Shown in pieces: positions 45,961 to 53,200 of a stretch of DNA of 64,000 nucleotides. Source of the stretch: Deltaproteobacteria bacterium. Lineage in GTDB: Bacteria > Desulfobacterota > Desulfobacteria > Desulfobacterales > GCA-2748835. The translations under genes and the position numbers were made by a program. Positions within the stretch are counted from its first letter, which is position 1; every line of letters starts with the position of its first letter. A model generated the notes under the pieces. The model was given only the letters and a program-made list of their open reading frames with translations, searched no databases and was not told the DNA's origin. Location: NCBI GenBank assembly GCA_002748835.1, contig PDTL01000016.1, forward strand, positions 1-64,000, read 5' to 3'.

Positions 45961-48045
45961 TCAGACGCGCGATAGACGCGCCCGGCTCATCCAGGCTGTG
46001 TCAAAGCCGGTCACCGTATCTTCGGCCGCAGCGATGAGCATGTGGTAAGAAATCCCTTTTCCGCTGATGTAGGGATCCTGGGCTTGATGGCCAAACCCCC
46101 TTGGCATGCCGATCACACCGGGCATCATACCGTCTGTCAGGTGCACCCGCACCGTCGCAGCCCCCACCGGAGTTTCCAGTCTCGCCTGTTCGCAGTCACC
46201 GAGACCCAGGCGTTTGGCGGTTACCGGATTGATTTCAACAAGGAGATCCCGCTTTTTCAAGACCGAATCTGAAACGATCTTGGTCATAAACGGCGTATTG
46301 GCCTGGCTGTCATTGGCGGCACAGAGGGAATCCACCGGCACCAGGGTCAGGGGGTAATCATCGCCAGGATCCGGATCAGCCGCCGTGATCGCCGCCATAT
46401 CCCTCAAATCCAGGGGCGTTGTCACGGATGGGCCGGCTGTCATTTCAATGGCGCCGTGCCGCGCAAGGGTCTGCCAGTTTTTCCCGTGACGGGCCTTTAA
46501 AGCGGCTTCCATGCTATTCCAGGGAAGCGCAAAGGCGGTTTTTCCGCCAACAGCCGCAGCCAGGGCAAGGATCAGATCACCGGGATGACGGGTGTTGTAA
46601 ACCGGACGGACAGCTGCAGGCGAAAAGGTCATCCAGGGCGAAGGCCCTGGCGGAAATGCCACCCGGTCATCGATGCGCTCGATGCCCGTATGTACCGGCA
46701 GAATCAGATCGGCCATCAAAGCCGTCTCGTCCATCTGGGATGTCATGGACACGATAAACGGAATGTCTGACAGCCGTTTCCGGGTCCTGGCGGACGCTTT
46801 CAGGGTGTATGCCGGATTTGCCTCAACCACCCAGAGCATATCCACATCCGCCGCATGATCCGCAAGCTGATGCAGCGGTCTGAAAAGGGTGCCGGGACGT
46901 TTCCACGCGCCGTAATCAGGTGCCGCTGTCAATTTCGATGCCCCGCTGCACAACAGGTTCAACGCCTGGAAGGTCAGCATTTCATCCGTTCGCAAGGGAT
47001 AATCCCCCTGTCCCCTGCCAAACAGGGCCACGGGCTTTTTTGCGGTTGCAAAAGCGGCGGCAAGCTTCCGGATTCGGGATTCGGAGATGCCCGTTGCTGC
47101 CGCCGCATCCGCCAGATCGGTGTTTCGGACCAGGGTGCCCGCCCAGGTGCGGAAATCCCTGATCCGTGTCATGGCAGCCGGAGAAAACCGGTTCTGCCTG
47201 AGGATCTCGGCGATCATCCCTGTGACCAGATTTTTTTCACTGCCCGGACGGATGGGAATCCACTTGCCTGCCGCCTGCGCCGCTGTATTTGACAGCCGGG
47301 AATCTGTGTGGAAGAGTTGCGTGCCGGCATCTTTCCAGCCGGATACGGTGCGGATCATGGCCACCGGCGTGCCCCATCCTTCCACGAGCCCGCATCCCAG
47401 GCTCAGGACAAGGTCACAGTCCGCCATATCCCGTGACAGGATGACCGGATGCCCCACAGCACTTGAAAAAAAGGCCGCTGCAGCTGTATCCGCTGTCTCC
47501 GGTGCATAGAGGTGTGTCGATCCGTATGCGTGAAAAAACCGCTGCATCATGGCGGGCAATGTCCCGTTATCCGACCGATTCATGACACCGGCCAGGGCAT
47601 TTGCGCGCCCGTCAGTCTGGCATTTTTTCAGGCGTTTTACCATCAGGTCCAATGCCGCGTTCCAGGAGACAGGCACAAACGCACCACTGCCCCGCTCACC
47701 GGATCGTTTCAGCGGTTTGACGACCCGGGCCGGTCCATAGCTCAGCTGCAGGGTGGACGCCCCCTGGGGGCAAAGGCCGCCGCCGCCCAGCGGATCTCCG
47801 GGCAGTCCCTCGATGCTGATCGGCCGGTCATCCATGCAGCGGACATGAATACCGCACCCGTTGGCGCAAAGCAGGCAGCGTGCGGCCACCCTGGAAGCGG
47901 CGCCATCTGCCGGAACCGGCGTCCACGGCCAGTTCTGGGTCCAGATAGCAGTATCATCCGCGAGCTTCCAGGGGAGCGGCGTTCCAAGGGTACCGGCGGC
48001 AGCGCCCATCCCCACTGCCAAAAAGCAACGTCTGGTTAGGTTCAT
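45961..48045 (-). CDS. qrcB: Quinone reductase complex subunit QrcB (molybdopterin-oxidoreductase-like)
   Basis: Large periplasmic subunit of 694 residues with a Tat signal (NLTRRCFLAVGMGAAAG). A cysteine motif CLLCANGCGIHVRC with a later GLCPQG could bind one iron-sulfur cluster. The fold is that of the CISM molybdoprotein family (FGRGQGDYPLRTDEM, NPVTAKRLGLGDCEQARL). In studied Qrc complexes this subunit lacks molybdenum and serves as an electron conduit or scaffold. No molybdopterin chemistry should be assumed here. It lies downstream of qrcA by 39 nt. Confidence 0.92.
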   Translation of the reverse strand: MNLTRRCFLAVGMGAAAGTLGTPLPWKLADDTAIWTQNWPWTPVPADGAASRVAARCLLCANGCGIHVRCMDDRPISIEGLPGDPLGGGGLCPQGASTLQLSYGPARVVKPLKRSGERGSGAFVPVSWNAALDLMVKRLKKCQTDGRANALAGVMNRSDNGTLPAMMQRFFHAYGSTHLYAPETADTAAAAFFSSAVGHPVILSRDMADCDLVLSLGCGLVEGWGTPVAMIRTVSGWKDAGTQLFHTDSRLSNTAAQAAGKWIPIRPGSEKNLVTGMIAEILRQNRFSPAAMTRIRDFRTWAGTLVRNTDLADAAAATGISESRIRKLAAAFATAKKPVALFGRGQGDYPLRTDEMLTFQALNLLCSGASKLTAAPDYGAWKRPGTLFRPLHQLADHAADVDMLWVVEANPAYTLKASARTRKRLSDIPFIVSMTSQMDETALMADLILPVHTGIERIDDRVAFPPGPSPWMTFSPAAVRPVYNTRHPGDLILALAAAVGGKTAFALPWNSMEAALKARHGKNWQTLARHGAIEMTAGPSVTTPLDLRDMAAITAADPDPGDDYPLTLVPVDSLCAANDSQANTPFMTKIVSDSVLKKRDLLVEINPVTAKRLGLGDCEQARLETPVGAATVRVHLTDGMMPGVIGMPRGFGHQAQDPYISGKGISYHMLIAAAEDTVTGFDTAWMSRARLSRV

Positions 48046-48084
48046 CGCATCGTTCCCGTCAACAGGGCCGCCCGCAGCCCCGGC

Positions 48085-48777
48085 TTACTTGTGACATTGA
48101 AAACAGGCACCCTTGCTGCCTCGTTCCCGCAAATGACAGTTTCCGCAGTCATCCATCTTCATGCGTTCCCATGATTCGGTCTTGAACCCCGAAATCCGCC
48201 TGCCCCAGATATCAATGCTGTAGCCGGTGATTCTGTTTTCAAAATAGGGTTTCAGGGATTCTGACTCGCCGATGGGTCCGTGGCAGGTTTCACATGCCAT
48301 GCCCGCTTTGATCACATGGGCGGCGTGGGAAAAAAAGACACAATCCGGCTGACGCGAATAAATCAGCCAGTCCACCTCCCGGTCTTCGTGCACATACGCG
48401 GTCACAAAGGTCTCCTCATCCGGAGAGTCGCCGAGCACATCTTCATGACAATCCCGGCACTGATCCAGGGTGGGAACACCGGCATACGTACCGTCATCCC
48501 TGAAAAAGTGGCAGCTTTCACAGCCGTCGTCAACCATCTCCATGTGAAGCGCGTGATTGAAGTCGATGGGTTGTGTTTTTTTTGAATACAGGAGTTTCGG
48601 AAACAGCCACCACCCCGCCACCAGGCTGGCAGCCACGCCGATCACAAAAAAAAGGACGACCGGGAATACGGATCCGCGTTCATCCTTTAATCGGAATCCC
48701 TTTGCTGGCCTGGGGTCTGAAAGCGCGTGCACCCTGGAGCGTTTTTCCCCGGAGTAGCGGTTTTTCAGAAGAGGCAT
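48085..48777 (-). CDS. qrcA: Quinone reductase complex multihaem cytochrome QrcA
   Basis: Membrane-anchored cytochrome c that accepts electrons from periplasmic type I cytochrome c3. 230 residues from the ATG at 48777 (GGAG upstream). A single N-terminal helix (VFPVVLFFVIGVAASLVAGWW) precedes five CxxCH haem sites: CESCH, CRDCH, CETCH, CGNCH and CFQCH. The described QrcA is a hexahaem protein, so one site may be absent or non-canonical here. The open frame upstream of 48777 runs into ccsA and lacks signal character. Confidence 0.92.
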   Translation of the reverse strand: MPLLKNRYSGEKRSRVHALSDPRPAKGFRLKDERGSVFPVVLFFVIGVAASLVAGWWLFPKLLYSKKTQPIDFNHALHMEMVDDGCESCHFFRDDGTYAGVPTLDQCRDCHEDVLGDSPDEETFVTAYVHEDREVDWLIYSRQPDCVFFSHAAHVIKAGMACETCHGPIGESESLKPYFENRITGYSIDIWGRRISGFKTESWERMKMDDCGNCHLRERGSKGACFQCHK

Positions 48778-48797
48778 GGATGCTCCGTAGCGCCGCC

Positions 48798-49652
48798 TTA
48801 CTGGGCGCCGTAGCTGTGAAGGCCGGGAAGATAATTGACACCGAAATAGGTAAACAGCACTGCCGCAAATCCAACAATGGAAAACACGGCAATCCGGCGT
48901 CCCTGCCACCCCCGGACCAATCGAACATGCAGCATGATGGCGTAAACAAACCAGGTGATCAGGGCCCAGGTCTCCTTGGGATCCCAGGACCAGTAGCGAG
49001 ACCAGGCAGAGTTGGCCCAGATGGCGCCCGTGATGATCCCCAGCGTCAAAAAAATAAAGCCAAAGGCCACCAGTTGATGCATCAGCTCATCCAGAGCATC
49101 CATGGACGGCAGCCGGATGTTGTCGCCGGCACCTGTTTGGGCCGGGGATCCGGCCCGGATCAGGTACAGGATCCCGATTGCAAACGCCACGGAAAACCCC
49201 GCATAACCGAGAAAGCAGGTGATGACATGGGTAATCAGCCAATTGCTTTTCAGAGCCGGGATCAAGGGTTTGATCTCTTTTCCCACATGGGGAAGGGAGG
49301 CGTATGCCATGGCAATGAACGGCAGCGGGCTGACCAGCAGCCCGACAAAGGGCTGGCGGAAACGAAATTCCACCACCAGATAGATCAGGGTCAGAACCAG
49401 TGCAAAAAAGACCAGAGACTCATACATGTTTGACAGCGGGGCATGCCCCATATCCAGTTGATACGATTCTACCCATCGAAAGATAAACCCTGCCAGATTC
49501 ATCCCCAGACCAACAATGGCTGCCGCGAAGGCAAAGCGCCGCAGACCTTCCCTGTGAAATATCGCCCGCGCAATAAACAAAACAGCGGCAAGTGCATAAA
49601 CAAACGTCACCCATCCGAACAGTTTTGCACTCATCAATGATTCACCCAGCAT
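48798..49652 (-). CDS. ccsA: Cytochrome c biogenesis protein CcsA/ResC (haem handling)
   Basis: System II haem exporter/ligase subunit with about eight membrane helices, 284 residues. It carries the tryptophan-rich WWD-type motif WANSAWSRYWSWDPKETWALITW and conserved histidines (LMHQL, VYAIMLHV, SNWLITHV). It works with ResB to attach haem to CxxCH apocytochromes on the outer face, including QrcA encoded 21 nt downstream. An ATG at 49634 is an alternative start. Confidence 0.93.
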   Translation of the reverse strand: MLGESLMSAKLFGWVTFVYALAAVLFIARAIFHREGLRRFAFAAAIVGLGMNLAGFIFRWVESYQLDMGHAPLSNMYESLVFFALVLTLIYLVVEFRFRQPFVGLLVSPLPFIAMAYASLPHVGKEIKPLIPALKSNWLITHVITCFLGYAGFSVAFAIGILYLIRAGSPAQTGAGDNIRLPSMDALDELMHQLVAFGFIFLTLGIITGAIWANSAWSRYWSWDPKETWALITWFVYAIMLHVRLVRGWQGRRIAVFSIVGFAAVLFTYFGVNYLPGLHSYGAQ

Positions 49653-49746
49653 ATTGGATCCTTTTTATCGCTTACAATCTTAACACACACCCCAACACCG
49701 CGTGATTCGCGGTCGGTCAGATTAACAGCACTGCGGTTTTTCACGT

Positions 49747-51150
49747 TCAGGTCAGTGACAGACGGCTGACATCCGGTTCAGAGGCCCCGGCCCGTTTGGC
49801 CAGCCGGCAGGTCAGCCGGGTCATCAACTGCCTGAAGCCCAGGGGGTTCCGGTCGGTCAGGCCCAGTACCCGGACCTGCGTCCCCGCGTCCTGGCAGGTG
49901 ATCTCGATACAGAACCGCTGATGTCCCATAAAAAACGTGACCCAGCACCCGATGAAGAGCAGCAAAAATCCGCTGTAGACAATGGGTACACCAGGATCAC
50001 GGGTCACCTGCAGGCCGGTGACATATTGCTTGTCATAATCTAAAAGGCTCAAAACCTCATTGCCGCCCCGCATTTTGTCAAACCCGGGAAATTGGACCGG
50101 CAGCGCCACTTCTCTGGGATCGCCATCCGGGGATTGAATCCGGCAGATCAGCGCGTCGCCCAAAGGATGGCCCCGCAGCTGGAATCCGGAAATAAAGGAA
50201 AGCAGCGTCAGTGTCTGCCCGTCTGAAAGCGGAATCGTGTCGCCAATGGCCGCTTCCACCGGCCGCGTCAGCCCATCGGACCGGCCCGTGATCCCCAGGG
50301 TTACCTTTCCTGCCGGCATGATTTCATAGCTGGACTGGAAAATACGGATGCCCTTGTACATCAGCGGATTGTTAACCAGGATATCCCGGGTAAGAATTTC
50401 CCGGTCTCCTTCCAGAAGCGTCAGCGTTGAACGGTATTCATCCGGCAGCCCGGATGCATGCAATTTCATCGAAAACGCATCGCAGCGGATGGAAAAGTCA
50501 AGGGGCAGACTGCCGCCCCGATTGAGCTCAACGGTGTCTTCCTGCCCCCCTTCCGGCACCCGCATCCGGCCTTCAAATCCGGTCAGGGATCCCACCATGC
50601 CCCCGGCCAGCAGGAGCAGAATACTCGCATGCACACCATAGACACCGAATCGTGTCCACCGCCCGGTTTCCCACACAAGGGTCTGACTGACCTCATCGCC
50701 AGCGGCTGTAACAGCCGCGCGGCCCAGTCCGCCTGACAAAACAGCGGCGACCTCAGCCGGCCGGCCGTTGACGGAAAACGCGCCCCATTGCCGGACGTTT
50801 TTAAAACGCTCCGGCCGAAGCGAACCCCTGCTGCCAAACAAGATTTTCCGCTGACCTTGCAGCCGTTCCACAGAGCAGACCACCAGATTCACGGCAAGCA
50901 GGACCAGGAGGAACCGAAACCACCAGGAATGGTACATATCGGTCAGATCAAAAAACGTAAGCACCGCCACGCCGGCAGATCCGACCTTTTGTTCGAGCAG
51001 CATCGCCGGCGTGTTCTGCGGGATGACCGTCCCCAGGATCGACGTCAGCGCCAGCAGGCTGAGGACCAGCACTGACAGTTTGACCGATGCCAGCAGCTGC
51101 CATAGCATGCGTCCTCCCAGCTTGTTCCGGTTTTTTCCGGACATACCCAT
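49747..51150 (-). CDS. resB: Cytochrome c biogenesis protein ResB/Ccs1
   Basis: System II partner of CcsA, 467 residues. Helices lie near residues 15-40 (LASVKLSVLVLSLLALTSILGTVIPQN) and 60-85 (FRFLLVLLAVNLVVCSVERL). A third (SILLLLAGGMVGSLTGFEG) is followed by a periplasmic domain (GIRIFQSSYEIMPAGKVTL) and a last helix (GVPIVYSGFLLLFIGCWVTFFMGH). A GTG at 51174 extends the frame, but AAAGGAG sits 5 nt before the ATG at 51150, so I use that. It follows the phosphate symporter closely. Confidence 0.92.
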   Translation of the reverse strand: MGMSGKNRNKLGGRMLWQLLASVKLSVLVLSLLALTSILGTVIPQNTPAMLLEQKVGSAGVAVLTFFDLTDMYHSWWFRFLLVLLAVNLVVCSVERLQGQRKILFGSRGSLRPERFKNVRQWGAFSVNGRPAEVAAVLSGGLGRAAVTAAGDEVSQTLVWETGRWTRFGVYGVHASILLLLAGGMVGSLTGFEGRMRVPEGGQEDTVELNRGGSLPLDFSIRCDAFSMKLHASGLPDEYRSTLTLLEGDREILTRDILVNNPLMYKGIRIFQSSYEIMPAGKVTLGITGRSDGLTRPVEAAIGDTIPLSDGQTLTLLSFISGFQLRGHPLGDALICRIQSPDGDPREVALPVQFPGFDKMRGGNEVLSLLDYDKQYVTGLQVTRDPGVPIVYSGFLLLFIGCWVTFFMGHQRFCIEITCQDAGTQVRVLGLTDRNPLGFRQLMTRLTCRLAKRAGASEPDVSRLSLT

Positions 51151-51174
51151 ACCATCTCCTTTATCGCGTATCAC

Positions 51175-52833
51175 TCATCGGTGATGGTTTCCATTGATCA
51201 CCTGGGCGACATTGAACACCTGATCACCGGTTTTTTCCAGATTGTTCAGAATGTCGACAAAAATAATCCCGTTGTCCACGGTGCACTTCCCATCGTGCAG
51301 GCGCTGCATATGGCGGTTTTTGAACTCAAGTTTCATCTGGTCGATGAGATTTTCATCCGTGGTATCGACTTTTCGCGGGAAATTGCCACGATGAAAGATA
51401 TCAAACACGTTCCGGGCAAACCGCAGGGCCACGCTGAACATTTCGTCCATTTCCGCCAACGCCGCGTCAGAAAAGGTCTGCTTGTTCTGGATGATCCGCT
51501 CCGTAAACCGGGCAATATTCTCGGCATAGTCACCGATTTTTTCGATATCATGGAGAACGGTCAGGTTATCCATGATAATTTTATAATCTTCTTCGCTGTT
51601 AGGTTTTTGAAAAATCTGCACCAGATAATTGGAAATGTCCTTTTCCAGACGATCCAGGGTATTTTCCGCCTCATAGACCATGTTCACCAGTTTAAGGTCC
51701 TGGGCCTTGAAGGCTTCCCGGGCCAGATCGACCATGGAAACAGCGGTATCCGCCATGCGTTTCACTTCCTTTCTGGCCTGACTGATGGCCAGGGATGGTG
51801 TCTCGACCAGCCGGTCATCCAGAAAGATCAGCTCGTATTCTGCATCGCTGTCTTCACCGGGCATCAGCTTTTCACAGGCCTTGGCCAGGAAAGGCAGCAG
51901 CGGCAGAAACACGAGGGTATTGATGATATTGAACAGGGTATGCACATTGGCGATATGCCGGGAAATATAAGGATTAACGCCTTCCGCAGTGATGAGCATG
52001 GGATCCCCCGGCGTGATCTGGTCGACCACACCCATGAAATATTTTAAAAATACCAGCATGTAGATGACCCCGAACACATTGAGGAGCAGGTGTCCCAGAG
52101 CTGCGCGTCGTGCGGTCCGGTTCGTGCCGATGGCCGCCAGGTTGGCGGTAATGGTGGTCCCGATGTTTTCTCCCAGCACCAGCGCACTGGCCGCATAAAA
52201 ATCAATGAGACCGGTGGAAGCCAGGGCGATGGTGATCCCGATGGTGGCAGAGCTGCTCTGCACGATCATGGTCAGGATGGCGCCGGCAAATACGGACATC
52301 ACCGGGTTCTGGGAAAAATAGATAAAGGCATCCCGGAACATCACGCTCCCCTTGAGGGGGACAAAGGCATGCTTCATGATGTCCAGTCCCAGAAACAACA
52401 TCCCGAAACCCATCAGGATTTCCCCGTAAAACTGGCGTTTCTTGTCTTTGGAGAAAATCCGCAGCCCCACACCGATGCCGATGGCCGGCAGGGCCAGTTT
52501 TCCAATTTTAAAGGCAATCAACTGGGCCGTAATGGTTGTCCCCACGTTGGCGCCCAGCACCACACTCAGGGCCTGGGCGAGATTCATGAGCCCGGCATTC
52601 ACAAATCCGACCACCATGACCGTCGTGGCAGAACTGGACTGGATCACGGCAGTCACCAGCATGCCCACGAACGTGCCCATCACCCGGTTGGTGGTCAGTT
52701 TTTCAAGAATCGTCCGAAGTCCGTTTCCGGCGGTCTTCTGGAGCCCTTCGGACATCAGCTTCATCCCGTACAGAAAAAGCCCGAGTCCACCCATCAACCC
52801 GCTGATCAGGGTCACCCACTGAATTGAGTCCAC
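51175..52833 (-). CDS. Na+/phosphate symporter (NptA/PNaS family) with PhoU-like domain
   Basis: Membrane transporter of about 552 residues. The two inverted repeats each carry the hallmark QSSSAT (VTAVIQSSSATTVMVVGF and MIVQSSSATIGITIAL), and GANVGTTITAQL and GENIGTTITANL follow. From about residue 340 there is a helical PhoU-like cytoplasmic domain (MADTAVSMVDLAREAFKAQD, LHDIEKIGDYAENIARF). I prefer the GTG at 52833, which has AAAGGGGGGG upstream, over the ATG at 52866. It is preceded by a structured leader with a terminator. Confidence 0.9.
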   Translation of the reverse strand: MDSIQWVTLISGLMGGLGLFLYGMKLMSEGLQKTAGNGLRTILEKLTTNRVMGTFVGMLVTAVIQSSSATTVMVVGFVNAGLMNLAQALSVVLGANVGTTITAQLIAFKIGKLALPAIGIGVGLRIFSKDKKRQFYGEILMGFGMLFLGLDIMKHAFVPLKGSVMFRDAFIYFSQNPVMSVFAGAILTMIVQSSSATIGITIALASTGLIDFYAASALVLGENIGTTITANLAAIGTNRTARRAALGHLLLNVFGVIYMLVFLKYFMGVVDQITPGDPMLITAEGVNPYISRHIANVHTLFNIINTLVFLPLLPFLAKACEKLMPGEDSDAEYELIFLDDRLVETPSLAISQARKEVKRMADTAVSMVDLAREAFKAQDLKLVNMVYEAENTLDRLEKDISNYLVQIFQKPNSEEDYKIIMDNLTVLHDIEKIGDYAENIARFTERIIQNKQTFSDAALAEMDEMFSVALRFARNVFDIFHRGNFPRKVDTTDENLIDQMKLEFKNRHMQRLHDGKCTVDNGIIFVDILNNLEKTGDQVFNVAQVINGNHHR

Positions 52834-52877
52834 CTGCCCCCCCTTTGCTGCGTTCCGGCACAGCATCCTGTCCGGGC

Positions 52878-52931
52878 AAAAAAAACGGCGGCATCCGGTG
52901 GGCAGACTGCGGGCTGCACACCGGATCCACC
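52878..52931 (-). terminator. Strong intrinsic terminator in the leader of the Na+/phosphate symporter
   Basis: On the minus strand the arms GGTGG-ATCCGGTG-GCAG and CTGC-CACCGGAT-CCGCC (52902-52931 region with 52887-52917) form a near-perfect 17-bp stem with a single mismatch and one bulge. They are followed by G and eight T residues (52878-52885). It lies between a promoter and the symporter start, 45 nt before the GTG. It either ends a small RNA of about 235 nt or works as an attenuator. Confidence 0.75.
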
Positions 52932-53114
52932 GTATACGTTCACCCTTTAAACGGCCGGATCATGTTCCGTATGGATCCTCACGCGTTATTTCGCTGATTT
53001 TCACCCGTATCTGCCCAGGCGATACGGGTCTTGCCCCTGCACCCCGCGCCTCCCGGACAGCACGCCGAAACCGTTTTCCGGCCGGGCTGAAACAGATGCG
53101 TTTTTTTGATACGC
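52932..53114 (-). ncRNA. Structured leader RNA / possible riboswitch or attenuator
   Basis: The transcript from the promoter at 53121-53149 contains a perfect 8-bp hairpin GATACGGG/CCCGTATC (53004-53011 with 53021-53028, + strand coordinates). It also has a GGATCCA (52972-52978) able to pair with TGGATCC (52923-52929), which is part of the terminator's 5' arm. That pairing would prevent terminator folding. A short GTG frame of 14 codons (starts VKISEITREDPYGT) is also present. I recognise no known riboswitch class. Confidence 0.45.
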
Positions 53115-53120
53115 GCTTGT

Positions 53121-53149
53121 TAGATAGACGATGCCCCTTTCCATGTCAA
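53121..53149 (-). promoter_or_regulatory. Promoter of the symporter leader RNA
   Basis: The minus strand has TTGACA (53144-53149), a 17-nt spacer and TATCTA (53121-53126). The start site would be near 53114. It is one of the best promoters in the window and lies in the 334-nt gap between the M16 peptidase and the symporter. Confidence 0.65.
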
Positions 53150-53200
53150 TACAGAAATCAGATTCACCTCAGGCACGATATTCTGGTTCCCCGCATGCGA

